A stretch of 64,000 bases of DNA, from positions 2,305,001-2,369,000 of the forward strand of contig NZ_CP149510.1 of the NCBI RefSeq assembly GCF_040126305.1, given 5' to 3'. The stretch is from Pararhizobium sp. A13. Its GTDB lineage: Bacteria > Pseudomonadota > Alphaproteobacteria > Rhizobiales > Rhizobiaceae. Positions 51,300 through 60,765 of the stretch are shown here, piece after piece. The position numbers and the translations under genes were made by a program. The notes under the pieces were generated by a model. It searched no databases and was not told where the DNA came from. It was given only the letters and a program-made list of their open reading frames with translations. Each line of letters starts with the position of its first letter. Within the stretch, counting starts at the first letter, position 1.

Positions 51300-53284
51300 T
51301 CATCGAGTTCGGTCATTATGCGCTGGTTCTGGCGCTTGGCGTGTCGGTGTTGCAGGCGATCATGCCTGTTTTCGGCGCGGTGCGTGGCGACCGGGCCCTG
51401 ATGGAGATCGGCACGGTCGCGGCCAAGGCGACCTTCCTGCTCGTCGCCCTCTCTTTCGGCGTTCTGACCTATGCCCATGTGACGTCGGATTTTTCCGTCC
51501 AGAACGTCTGGGAGAATTCGCATTCGCAGATCCCGCTGATCTACAAGTTTTCCGGTGTCTGGGGAAACCACGAAGGCTCGATGCTGCTGTGGATGCTGAT
51601 CCTCACCTTCTTTTCGGCCCTGGTCGCGGTGTTTGGGGATAACCTGCCTGACACGTTGAAGGCCAATGTGCTTGCCGTTCAGGCCTGGATTGCCAGCGCC
51701 TTCTCGCTGTTCATCCTGTTGACGTCGAACCCCTTCAACCGGCTCATCGACGCGCCGGGCGAGGGGAGAGATCTCAATCCGGTGTTGCAGGATATCGGCC
51801 TCGCTATCCATCCACCCTTGCTTTACCTCGGCTATGTCGGATTTTCCGTCTGTTTCTCCTTTGCTGTGGCGGCCCTGATCGAGGGGCGCATCGATGCGGC
51901 CTGGGCGCGCTGGGTGCGGCCCTGGACGCTGGCTGCCTGGACCTGCCTGACGGCGGGAATCGCGATGGGATCCTACTGGGCCTATTATGAGCTTGGCTGG
52001 GGCGGTTGGTGGTTCTGGGACCCTGTAGAGAACGCCTCCTTCATTCCCTGGCTTGCCGGGACCGCGCTGCTTCACTCCGCGCTGGTGATGGAGAAGCGCG
52101 AGGCGCTGAAGATCTGGACCGTGCTGCTTGCGATCATGACCTTCTCGATGTCGCTGCTCGGCACGTTCCTTGTCCGCTCCGGCGTGCTCACCTCGGTTCA
52201 CGCCTTTGCGACCGATCCGACGCGCGGCGTCTTCATTCTGGTCATTCTGATCCTTTTCATTGGCGGCGCCTTCTCGCTGTTCGCGTTCCGCGCCGCGCGT
52301 CTCAAGGCGGGCGGTCTGTTCGCGCCGATTTCGCGCGAGGGCGCACTGGTTCTCAACAACCTGATCCTGACGACGGCCGCAGCCACCGTTTTGACCGGTA
52401 CGCTCTATCCGCTGGTGCTGGAAGCGCTGACGGGCTCGAAAATCTCGGTCGGACCACCCTTCTTCAACATGACGTTCGGGCTGTTGATGCTGCCGCTGCT
52501 CCTGGCGGTGCCGTTCGGGCCGTTGCTGGCCTGGAAGCGCGGCGACCTGCTGGGGGCTGGACAGCGGCTCTTCGCGGCGGTGGCGATCGGCCTGGTTGCC
52601 GGCTGCGTGATTTATTATGCACGGCATGGTGGGCCGGTCATGGCCTTGTTCGGGCTTGCGCTGGGTGCGTACCTGATTGCCGGATCGCTGACGGAACTGT
52701 TGCTGCGATCCGGCATCGGCAAGGTGGCGGGATCTGTTGCACTGCGCCGGCTCTCAGGGTTGCCGCGCTCGGTTTTCGGGACGGCGCTGGCGCATATCGG
52801 TCTTGGCGTGACGCTGATCGGCATCGTCGCGGTGACGGCCTTCGAGACCGAGCATATTGTCGAGATGAAGCCCGGCATGACCATGGATGCGGGTGGGTAT
52901 ACGTTGCGTTTCGACGGATTGCGGGATGGCAAGGGGCCGAACTACACCGAGCAGTCAGGGCACTTCACCGTCATGCGGGCGGGAGTTGTCGTGACCGAGG
53001 TCTGGTCGGCGAAGCGGCTTTATACGGCGCGGCGGATGCCGACTACCGAAGCCGGCATCCGGACGTTCGGCGTGAGCCAGCTCTATGTGTCGCTTGGCGA
53101 CGGCATGGCGGATGGCGGTGTCGTGGTGCGCATCTGGTGGAAGCCGATGATCCTCTGCATCTGGGGCGGTGCGCTGTTCATGATGGCCGGTGGCGCGGTG
53201 TCGCTGAGCGACCGGCGTCTGCGGATCGGGGCGCCGGCGCGGGCGAAGAAACAGAAGAAGCCGGTTCTGGAGCCAGCGCAATGA
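51296..53284 (+). CDS. cycK: Cytochrome c heme lyase subunit CycK/CcmF
   Basis: A 662-residue protein with about 14-15 helices that attaches heme to apocytochrome c. The tryptophan-rich WWD motif ([19 protein letters not shown]) and conserved His positions ([37 protein letters not shown]) are complete. It overlaps cycJ by ATGA. Confidence 0.95.
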   Translation: MIIEFGHYALVLALGVSVLQAIMPVFGAVRGDRALMEIGTVAAKATFLLVALSFGVLTYAHVTSDFSVQNVWENSHSQIPLIYKFSGVWGNHEGSMLLWMLILTFFSALVAVFGDNLPDTLKANVLAVQAWIASAFSLFILLTSNPFNRLIDAPGEGRDLNPVLQDIGLAIHPPLLYLGYVGFSVCFSFAVAALIEGRIDAAWARWVRPWTLAAWTCLTAGIAMGSYWAYYELGWGGWWFWDPVENASFIPWLAGTALLHSALVMEKREALKIWTVLLAIMTFSMSLLGTFLVRSGVLTSVHAFATDPTRGVFILVILILFIGGAFSLFAFRAARLKAGGLFAPISREGALVLNNLILTTAAATVLTGTLYPLVLEALTGSKISVGPPFFNMTFGLLMLPLLLAVPFGPLLAWKRGDLLGAGQRLFAAVAIGLVAGCVIYYARHGGPVMALFGLALGAYLIAGSLTELLLRSGIGKVAGSVALRRLSGLPRSVFGTALAHIGLGVTLIGIVAVTAFETEHIVEMKPGMTMDAGGYTLRFDGLRDGKGPNYTEQSGHFTVMRAGVVVTEVWSAKRLYTARRMPTTEAGIRTFGVSQLYVSLGDGMADGGVVVRIWWKPMILCIWGGALFMMAGGAVSLSDRRLRIGAPARAKKQKKPVLEPAQ

Positions 53285-53742
53285 TCCGGCGGCTGGTCTT
53301 CGTTTTAGTCATGCTGCTGTCGGCGTCGCCAGTATTTGCCGTTAATCCGGACGAGGTATTGGCCGATCCGGCGCTTGAGGCGCGGGCGCGTGCTTTGTCG
53401 GCGCAACTGCGCTGCATGGTGTGCCAGAACCAGTCGATCGACGATTCGAATGCGGAGCTTGCAAAGGATCTGCGCATTCTCGTGCGCGAACGCATCACCG
53501 CAGGGGATTCGGATGACGCCGTCATCGACTATGTCGTGTCGCGCTATGGCGAATTCGTTCTGCTCAATCCCCGTTTTGAGACGAAGACCTGGCTGCTGTG
53601 GGGAGCGCCGATCGTCTTGCTTTTGGCGGGCGCGGCCGCGATGATCGTTTCTGCGCGGCGCAGGACCGGCAAAGCGACCGGCACGCCGCTGTCGGACGAA
53701 GAGCGGGCAAGGCTGGATGCGGTGTTGAGGAAAAGTGAGTAG
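53281..53742 (+). CDS. cycL: Cytochrome c maturation protein CycL/CcmH
   Basis: A 153-residue thioredox protein anchored by a C-terminal helix ([19 protein letters not shown]). The signal peptide ends SPVFA. The redox motif [20 protein letters not shown] reduces the apocytochrome CxxCH thiols. It ends an operon of four overlapping genes. Confidence 0.94.
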   Translation: MIRRLVFVLVMLLSASPVFAVNPDEVLADPALEARARALSAQLRCMVCQNQSIDDSNAELAKDLRILVRERITAGDSDDAVIDYVVSRYGEFVLLNPRFETKTWLLWGAPIVLLLAGAAAMIVSARRRTGKATGTPLSDEERARLDAVLRKSE

Positions 53743-53782
53743 TGAGTAGTTGCAGGGCTCCGCCGATTGAAGAGCCTTTTCC

Positions 53783-53817
53783 ACCGACTACCGACTACCG
53801 ACTACCGACTACCGACT
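53783..53817 (+). repeat. 7-bp tandem repeat (ACCGACT, five copies)
   Basis: Five perfect head-to-tail copies of ACCGACT lie in the 198-base gap between cycL and degP. A shorter GTGAGTA repeat sits just before, over the cycL stop. Confidence 0.9.
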
Positions 53818-53940
53818 CTCCACCCAACATTACCAAAAGTTCATTCTTCGGACACAAGTCAGTAAGGTGCGTTCGACTATTCCTTTCTCAACGGCTGTTC
53901 CTCCAGTCAGCCAGACACATGAAGAGAAAAGGCAAATCGA

Positions 53941-55511
53941 ATGTTTACGACAAACGCACTGCGTCCTTCCCTCAAGACCGCTCTGAAGACCTCGACCGTC
54001 GCGGGTCTCGCGGCTGTCCTGCTTTCGACCGGCATTCCCGCCGCCGTCACCTATTCCTTTGCCGCTCCGGTGAAGATCGAAGCGCCGCAGGTTCCGAGCT
54101 TCGCCAACGTGGTCGATGCCGTTTCGCCGGCTGTTGTCTCCGTTCGTGTTCAGTCCCGCGCCAACCCGGTTTCCGACGAGGCCAGCAACGGTTTCAGCTT
54201 CGATTTCGGCGGCCGTGGTCTGGACGAACTTCCCGACGATCACCCGCTCAAGCGCTTCTTCAAGGAATTCGGCGGCCCGAACGGCGGCCAGGATAACGAC
54301 AAGCGCGCCGAGCGGGGTCATGGTCCGCGCGACAGCCTGGCCGTCTGCGCCCGACATCGCAGGGTTCCGGCTTCTTCATCTCCGAGGACGGCTATCTCGT
54401 CACCAACAACCACGTCGTTTCCGACGGATCCGCTTTCACTGTCATCATGAATGACGGCACAGAACTGGACGCCAAGCTGGTGGGCAAGGACAGCCGCACC
54501 GATCTCGCCGTGCTGAAGGTCGATGACAAGCGTAAGTTCACCTACGTCAACTGGGCTGACGACAGCAAGGTTCGTGTTGGCGACTGGGTCGTCGCTGTCG
54601 GCAACCCGTTCGGTCTCGGTGGTACGGTGACTTCCGGTATCATTTCGGCACGCGGCCGTGATATCGGTTCCGGTCCTTACGACGATTATCTGCAGGTCGA
54701 TGCTGCGGTGAACCGCGGCAACTCGGGTGGCCCGACCTTCAACCTCAATGGAGAAGTGGTCGGTATCAACACCGCAATCTTCTCGCCGTCCGGCGGTAAC
54801 GTCGGCATTGCCTTCGCCATCCCCGCTTCCGTCGCCAAGGATGTCGTCAACGACCTGATGACGCACGGCGAAGTCTCGCGCGGCTGGCTTGGCGTGCAGA
54901 TCCAGCCGGTCGACAAGGATGTCGCCGAGTCGCTCGGGCTTGCCGAGGCAAGCGGCGCGCTTGTCGTCGAGCCTCAGGCTGGATCGCCGGGTGAAAAGGC
55001 CGGTATCAAGAAGGGCGACGTGATCACCGCCGTCAACGGCGACACGATCAAGGGCCCGCGTGAACTGGCTCGCAAGATCGCCATGATGCGCCCCGGCACG
55101 AGCGTTGATGTTGCGCTGTGGCGCGACGGCAAGGCTGAAAGCGTGAAGCTGGAAATCGGCACATTGCCGGCCGAAACCAAGGAAGCCGCTGCCGGTACCG
55201 ACCAGCAGCAGCAGGAAGAGCAGCAGCCTTCGAGCGAGAAGGCGCTGGCTGATCTCGGTGTCACCGTGACGCCGTCGGATGACGGTAACGGTGTCATCAT
55301 CTCCTCGGTCGATCCGGACTCCGACGCCAGTGACCGCGGGCTGAAGGAAGGCGAGAAGATCGTCTCCGTCAACAACCAGGAGGTCAAGTCGGCTGACGAC
55401 ATCCTGAAGGTGATCGAGGAAGCCAAGAAGGACGGCCGCACCAAGGCGCTGTTCCAGATCGAAACCGACAATGCCAGCCGCTTCGTGGCACTGCCGATCA
55501 GCCAGGGCTGA
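53941..55511 (+). pseudogene. degP: DegP/HtrA-type periplasmic serine protease, frameshifted as given
   Basis: An envelope-stress protease/chaperone of about 520 residues. The start (ATG 53941, signal region ending at about residue 41 AVTYSFA) reads to GHGPRDSL. Between about 54333 and 54350 one base appears lost; the next frame continues RPTSQGSGFFISEDGYLVTN with catalytic His in NNHVV, Asp in DSRTDLAVLKV and Ser in AVNRGNSGGPTFN, then two PDZ domains (RGWLGVQIQPVDKDVAESLG; PDSDASDRGLKEGEKIVSVN). Everything after the shift is perfect. Either the gene is a recent pseudogene or the sequence has a one-base error. It is followed by a two-component pair, as in other rhizobia. Confidence 0.85.
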
Positions 55512-55660
55512 CGCGGTTCCACTGAAACAACCGGGCGCCGCGAACCTTGTCCTGAGGTTGCGCGGCGCTCGGCATTTCAGCCCGTCTCATCTGCGCAACC
55601 GGGCAGGCGAGGCGGAATTCCCAAGGGCAAACCGGTTGTGGAAGGCACGGGTCCGGGACT

Positions 55661-56332
55661 ATGGTCACGCGTATGAAGATTCTGATTATCGAAGATGACC
55701 TTGAGGCCGCCGCCTATCTTGCGAAGGCGTTTCGGGAGGCGGGCATCGTCTCGGATCATGCCAGCGACGGCGAAAGCGGTCTGTTCATGGCCACCGAGAA
55801 TAGCTACGACGTGCTCGTCATCGACCGGATGCTGCCGCGCCGTGATGGGCTGTCTGTAATTTCGGAATTGCGCCGCAAGGGTGTCCATACGCCCGTGCTT
55901 ATCCTGTCGGCACTTGGTCAGGTCGATGATCGGGTCACCGGCCTGCGCGCCGGCGGCGACGACTATCTGCCCAAACCCTATGCCTTCAACGAGCTTCTGG
56001 CCCGGGTCGAGGTGCTTGGCCGCCGCAAGGGTGCGCCGGAGCAGGACATGGTCTATCGGGTGGGCGATCTGGAGCTCGACCGGCTGTCGCATACGGTGCG
56101 CCGGCAGGGCCGGGAGCTGCTGCTGCAACCGCGCGAATTCCGGCTGCTCGAATATCTGATGAAGAATGCCGGCCAGGTGGTGACGCGCACCATGCTGCTG
56201 GAGAATGTCTGGGACTATCATTTCGATCCGCAGACCAACGTCATCGACGTGCATGTGTCGCGGCTGCGCTCGAAGATCGAGAAGGATTTCGACCAGCCGC
56301 TGCTGCGCACGTTCGCGGTGCCGGTTACATGA
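55661..56332 (+). CDS. OmpR-family response regulator, last residues frameshifted
   Basis: About 223 residues. The receiver has MKILIIEDDLEAAAYLAKAF, phospho-Asp in VLVIDRMLPRRDGLS and YLPKPYAFNELLARV. The DNA-binding winged helix is LLLQPREFRLLEYLMKNAGQ, VVTRTMLLENVWDYHFDP and NVIDVHVSRLRSKI. The end reads LLRTFAVPVT then stop. Adding one base near 56312 gives LLRTIRGAGYMIKEDGRTDA and a stop at 56361 that overlaps the kinase ATG, the normal arrangement. So the true gene very probably ends at 56361, and the wing tip needed for DNA contact is altered as given. Starts: ATG 55661 or 55673. Confidence 0.82.
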   Translation: MVTRMKILIIEDDLEAAAYLAKAFREAGIVSDHASDGESGLFMATENSYDVLVIDRMLPRRDGLSVISELRRKGVHTPVLILSALGQVDDRVTGLRAGGDDYLPKPYAFNELLARVEVLGRRKGAPEQDMVYRVGDLELDRLSHTVRRQGRELLLQPREFRLLEYLMKNAGQVVTRTMLLENVWDYHFDPQTNVIDVHVSRLRSKIEKDFDQPLLRTFAVPVT

Positions 56333-56357
56333 TCAAGGAAGACGGACGCACCGACGC

Positions 56358-57767
56358 ATGAGCAGACTGCGCGTCCTTTTTCGCACGACCGCTGTTCGCC
56401 TCTCGGCGCTCTATCTTCTGCTTTTCTCACTCTGCGCCGCATTTCTGGTCTTCTACGTCACCGCCATGTCGCAGCGACTGCTGGAACAGCAGACGAAGGA
56501 TGCAGTGACGGCGGAAGTCTCGCAGATCGAGGAGATCTACAGCCGGGCGGGCGTAAACGGATTGCTGCGGACACTGGAGCGCCGGGCGCGCCAGCCGGGC
56601 GCCAATCTTTACGTCATTGCCGGGCCGACCGGCGAAATCCTTGCCGGCAATGTTGCCTCGTTGCAGCCGGGGCTTCTGGACCAGGAGGGCTGGACGGGCG
56701 AAGCCTTCCGCTACCAGCGCTACACCGACGAAAGCCGCAAGGAAACCCATGTGGCGCTTGCACATGTTCTCGTTCTCGACAACGGGCTGCGCATTCTGGT
56801 CGGCCGCGACCTGCAGGAGCCCGAGAAATTTCGCGTGCTCGTCCGCCAGGCGCTGGTCGTCGCACTTGGCATCATGGGTATCGGCGCACTGATCATCTGG
56901 TTTGCCATCGGCCGCAATGCGCTGAAGCGGATCGACCGCATGTCGGATGCCAGCACGCGGATCATGGCGGGCGACCTGTCGCAGCGTTTGCCGATGAGCG
57001 GCTCCGGCGACGAATTCGACCGGCTGTCGGAATCGCTGAATGCTATGCTTGGGCGGATCGAGAAGCTGAACGAGGGGTTGCGGCAGGTTTCCGACAACAT
57101 CGCCCATGACCTGAAGACGCCGTTGACGCGCCTGCGCAACAAGGCGGAGGCCGCGTTGGCGCACAAGGCGACGAATGCCGGCTACCGGGCATCGCTCGAG
57201 GAAATTATCGGCGAATCCGACCAGCTGATCCGCACCTTCAACGCGCTCCTGATGATTTCGCGCGTCGAGGCGGGCTCTGCGGCCGCGGAGATGAGCGATG
57301 TCAATCTATCCCAGAGCGTTGCCGACTGTGTCGAGCTTTACGAACCGGTGGCCGACGAGCAGGGTTTGACGCTCGAAGCGGAACTGCCGCCTGATATCCA
57401 CGTGTCCGGCAATCGCGAACTGATCGGGCAGGCGCTAGGCAACCTGATCGACAACGCCATCAAATATTCCGAGGGCGGGGACAATCCGCTGATCAAGGTC
57501 AGCCTTGTGAAGCGGGATGGGGCAATCGCGGTCTCGGTGGCAGACCATGGACCCGGCGTCCCGGCGAACAAGCGCGGCGATGTGATCGGGCGTTTCGTGC
57601 GGCTGGATGAAAGTCGCAGCAAGCCCGGCACTGGTTTGGGGTTATCGCTTGTCGAAGCCGTGATGGAGATGCATCAGGGACGCCTGGAACTGAGCGACAC
57701 GATACCGGGCGCCGAAAACAATCGCGGTTTGACCGCCAGCATGGTTTTCGGAGCGCCTTCCGGCTGA
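56358..57767 (+). CDS. Sensor histidine kinase partner of the response regulator
   Basis: A 469-residue membrane kinase. TM1 is at about 14-37, a periplasmic loop at about 38-163 and TM2 at about 164-184. A HAMP domain follows (RNALKRIDRMSDASTRIMAG). H250 is in VSDNIAHDLKTPLTRLRNKA. The HATPase has LGNLIDNAIKYSEG, ADHGPGVP and KPGTGLGLSLVEAVM. It overlaps the regulator's restored stop (ATGA), so the two form a pair. Next to degP, a cell-envelope stress role is likely but inferred. Confidence 0.88.
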   Translation: MSRLRVLFRTTAVRLSALYLLLFSLCAAFLVFYVTAMSQRLLEQQTKDAVTAEVSQIEEIYSRAGVNGLLRTLERRARQPGANLYVIAGPTGEILAGNVASLQPGLLDQEGWTGEAFRYQRYTDESRKETHVALAHVLVLDNGLRILVGRDLQEPEKFRVLVRQALVVALGIMGIGALIIWFAIGRNALKRIDRMSDASTRIMAGDLSQRLPMSGSGDEFDRLSESLNAMLGRIEKLNEGLRQVSDNIAHDLKTPLTRLRNKAEAALAHKATNAGYRASLEEIIGESDQLIRTFNALLMISRVEAGSAAAEMSDVNLSQSVADCVELYEPVADEQGLTLEAELPPDIHVSGNRELIGQALGNLIDNAIKYSEGGDNPLIKVSLVKRDGAIAVSVADHGPGVPANKRGDVIGRFVRLDESRSKPGTGLGLSLVEAVMEMHQGRLELSDTIPGAENNRGLTASMVFGAPSG

Positions 57768-57810
57768 TAGGCATGGGGAGCCGAAATCGGGAGTGGCGGG
57801 GAGGGTAACG

Positions 57811-60765
57811 ATGCAGACGGATGCGCGACGTTTAACGGACATCGCCGCATGCGCCTTGCGGCCGATGAGCCAGACGGATGCGAAGTCCGTCCTCTCCAGC
57901 CTCAAGGACATGGCCAAGAGTCATTCGGAAATCGCCGACCTCCTGGCCTCGGAAACGCCGCTGAAGGACTTCATCATCGCAGCCCTTTCGCTATCGCCCT
58001 ACCTGCGGGATACGGCAGTTTCCCAGCCGCAAGTGCTCGTTCGGGCTCTGGGGGGGGCGATCACGCTGCATCTGGATAAATGCATTCAAACGGCAAGGCA
58101 TGCCTGGAAGGGTGATGCGGCCGGCAAGCCTTTGTCCGATGCCGAGATCATGACGCGGCTGAGAAATGCCAAGCGCGACATTGCCTTCGCCATGGCGCTC
58201 GCTGATCTCTCCCGATCGTTCGACGCACGGGAAACGACGCGATGGCTGAGCGAGTTCGCCGGTGCCGCCGTCTCGGCGACTGTCGATCATCTGCTGCTCA
58301 GCGCGCATGACAGCGGCAAGCTCAAGGTCGTCGATGTGGAGCGGCCGAGCGAACGGTCGGGTGTCGTGGTTCTTGGCATGGGTAAGCTCGGCGCCTTCGA
58401 GTTGAACTATTCCTCCGATATCGATCTCGTTGTCTTCTACGAGCCGCAGGCTCCACTGATCATCGATCCCCAAGATGCGCCGGAAACATTTGCCCGGTTG
58501 TTGCGCCGGCTGATCCGCATCCTGCAGGAGCGCACTGGTGACGGTTATGTCTTTCGCACCGACCTGCGCCTGCGGCCCGACCCCGGGGCGACGCCGCTCG
58601 CCATTCCGGTGGAGGCGGCGATGCTCTATTACGAGAGCAGGGGGCAGAACTGGGAGCGGGCGGCATTCATCAAGGCGCGCCCGGTTGCCGGCGATCTCAA
58701 CGCCGGCGATGCCTTCCTGCGCGAACTGACGCCGTTCATGTTCCGCAAATATCTCGACTATGCGGCGATCGCCGACATTCACTCGATCAAGCGGCAGATC
58801 CATGCGCACAAGGGGCATGGCGAGATTGCAGTGAAGGGGCACAACATCAAGCTCGGCCGCGGCGGCATCCGGGAGATCGAGTTCTTCGTCCAGACGCAGC
58901 AGTTGATCGCCGGCGGGCGGATGCCGGAACTGCGGCTGCGCGCCACCGAGCCGATGCTCGAGGGATTGGCGCGGGCCAACTGGATCGATGCGAAAACGGC
59001 GGACGAACTGATTTCTGCCTATTGGTTCCTGCGCGATGTCGAGCATCGGGTCCAGATGGTCCGCGACGAGCAGACGCATGTGTTGCCGACAACGGAGGCG
59101 GAACTCAAGCGCATCGCCTATATGATGGGCTTTGCCGACGTTGCATCGTTTTCGACGGAACTGTCGCGCGTGCTGAAGACGGTGGAGCGTCGCTATGCCC
59201 AGCTTTTCGAGCAGGAGGCGAAGCTTTCGGCGGAGACGGGCAACCTCGTTTTCACCGGGCAGCGGGATGATCCCGACACGCTCGAAACCCTGAGGAAGCT
59301 CGGCTTCGAGCGGCCGCAGGATATTTCGCGGACAATCCGCACCTGGCACTACGGCCGATACCGCGCGACGCAGTCGGTGGAGGCGCGCGAACGGCTGACG
59401 GAATTGACGCCGCAGCTTCTGCGCGTCTTCGGAGAAAACAAGCGCGCCGACGAGGCATTGCTGCGTTTCGATCATTTCATTGCCGGTCTGCCGGCCGGTA
59501 TCCAGCTTTTCTCGCTGCTCGGCAACAATCCGGGGCTGCTTTCGCTGATTGTCAACATCATGTCGTCCGCCCCGCGGCTGGCCGATATCATTGCCAGCAA
59601 GCCGCATGTCTTCGACGGCATGCTTGATCCGCGGCTGCTCGTCGAGCTGCCGACGCGCGACTATCTGGCGGAGCGCATCAACGGCTTCCTTTCCGGCGCG
59701 CGCCACTACGAGGACATTCTCGATCGATTGCGCATTACGGCTTCCGAGCAGCGGTTTCTGATTGGCATCCGCCTCCTGACAGGGGTGATCACGGGGGGGC
59801 AGGCGGGGTATGCGCTCACCGATCTTGCCGACCTTATCATTGCCGCGGCGCTCGACGCCGTGCTGCATGAGGTTGATGCCGCGCACGGCAAGTTTCCCGG
59901 TGGACGCGCAGCCGTCATCGGCATGGGCAAGCTCGGGAGTCACGAACTGACGGCCGGCTCCGATGTCGACATCATCCTGCTCTACGACCACGACGAGACG
60001 GCCACCGAATCCAATGGTCCAAAGCCGCTCGATTCCGTTCGCTATTTCACGCGCATCACGCAAAGGCTGATTTCTGCGCTCTCGGCACCCACCGCTGAAG
60101 GCGTGCTCTATGAAGTCGATATGCGGCTGCGCCCCTCGGGCAACAAGGGACCGGTCGCGACGCGCATCAATGCCTTCGCAAAATACCAGCGTGAAGAAGC
60201 CTGGACTTGGGAACACATGGCGCTTACCCGCGCTCGGGCTTTCTGCGGTGAGGACAGCCTGATTGCCGAGGCGAACACGATTTTTCGCGAAGTTCTCGGT
60301 CAACGCCGAGATGTTGCAAAGGTGACGGCGGATGTCGCCGAGATGCGCGGGCTGATCGACAAGGAAAAGCCGCCGAGCGATGTCTGGGATTTCAAGCTCA
60401 TTCCGGGCGGACTGGTCGATATTGAATTCATTGCCCAATATCTCATGCTGATCGCACCGGCGCGGGGCAGCGATGTGCCGCCGAGCGGGACGTCGACTGC
60501 CGATGTCCTGCAGGCGCTTGGACCGGCTTTGATCTCGCCCGCCGACCTGGAGACCGTACAGGAGGCGCTTGCGCTGTTCACCAATCTCTCGCAGATCGTC
60601 CGGTTGTGCATCGAGAGCGATTTCGAGCTGAAGGATGCACCGGCCGGACTGATCGATCTTCTTTGCCGTGCAGCCGATGCGCCGGATGCCAAGGTGCTGG
60701 AGGCGGATATCCGCCGCCTCTCCAAGGCCGTGCGCCGGGTATTTCAGGCGACCATCAAGCCTTAG
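57811..60765 (+). CDS. glnE: Glutamine synthetase adenylyltransferase / adenylyl-removing enzyme
   Basis: GlnE adds AMP to and removes AMP from glutamine synthetase under control of PII proteins and glutamine, tuning nitrogen assimilation. Of its 984 residues the N-terminal adenylyl-removing domain carries LNYSSDIDLVVFYEPQA and the C-terminal adenylyltransferase domain carries ELTAGSDVDIILLYDHDE, both the G/S-S-D-x-D nucleotidyltransferase motif. Each is followed by GlnD/GlnE helical domains (RGGIREIEFFVQTQQLIAGG; PGGLVDIEFIAQYLMLI). ATG 57811 has GGGGAGGG before it. The last 11 bases overlap the convergent kinase gene. Confidence 0.95.
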   Translation: MQTDARRLTDIAACALRPMSQTDAKSVLSSLKDMAKSHSEIADLLASETPLKDFIIAALSLSPYLRDTAVSQPQVLVRALGGAITLHLDKCIQTARHAWKGDAAGKPLSDAEIMTRLRNAKRDIAFAMALADLSRSFDARETTRWLSEFAGAAVSATVDHLLLSAHDSGKLKVVDVERPSERSGVVVLGMGKLGAFELNYSSDIDLVVFYEPQAPLIIDPQDAPETFARLLRRLIRILQERTGDGYVFRTDLRLRPDPGATPLAIPVEAAMLYYESRGQNWERAAFIKARPVAGDLNAGDAFLRELTPFMFRKYLDYAAIADIHSIKRQIHAHKGHGEIAVKGHNIKLGRGGIREIEFFVQTQQLIAGGRMPELRLRATEPMLEGLARANWIDAKTADELISAYWFLRDVEHRVQMVRDEQTHVLPTTEAELKRIAYMMGFADVASFSTELSRVLKTVERRYAQLFEQEAKLSAETGNLVFTGQRDDPDTLETLRKLGFERPQDISRTIRTWHYGRYRATQSVEARERLTELTPQLLRVFGENKRADEALLRFDHFIAGLPAGIQLFSLLGNNPGLLSLIVNIMSSAPRLADIIASKPHVFDGMLDPRLLVELPTRDYLAERINGFLSGARHYEDILDRLRITASEQRFLIGIRLLTGVITGGQAGYALTDLADLIIAAALDAVLHEVDAAHGKFPGGRAAVIGMGKLGSHELTAGSDVDIILLYDHDETATESNGPKPLDSVRYFTRITQRLISALSAPTAEGVLYEVDMRLRPSGNKGPVATRINAFAKYQREEAWTWEHMALTRARAFCGEDSLIAEANTIFREVLGQRRDVAKVTADVAEMRGLIDKEKPPSDVWDFKLIPGGLVDIEFIAQYLMLIAPARGSDVPPSGTSTADVLQALGPALISPADLETVQEALALFTNLSQIVRLCIESDFELKDAPAGLIDLLCRAADAPDAKVLEADIRRLSKAVRRVFQATIKP

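Noticed and set aside
53783..53817. CRISPR array
   Set aside because: Seven-base head-to-tail repeats without spacers; simple tandem repeat.
53941..55511. Programmed frameshifting in degP, the portal or the protease gene
   Set aside because: No slippery heptamer plus downstream structure was seen at the shift points; several shifts lie in or next to G or C runs, as expected of indels.
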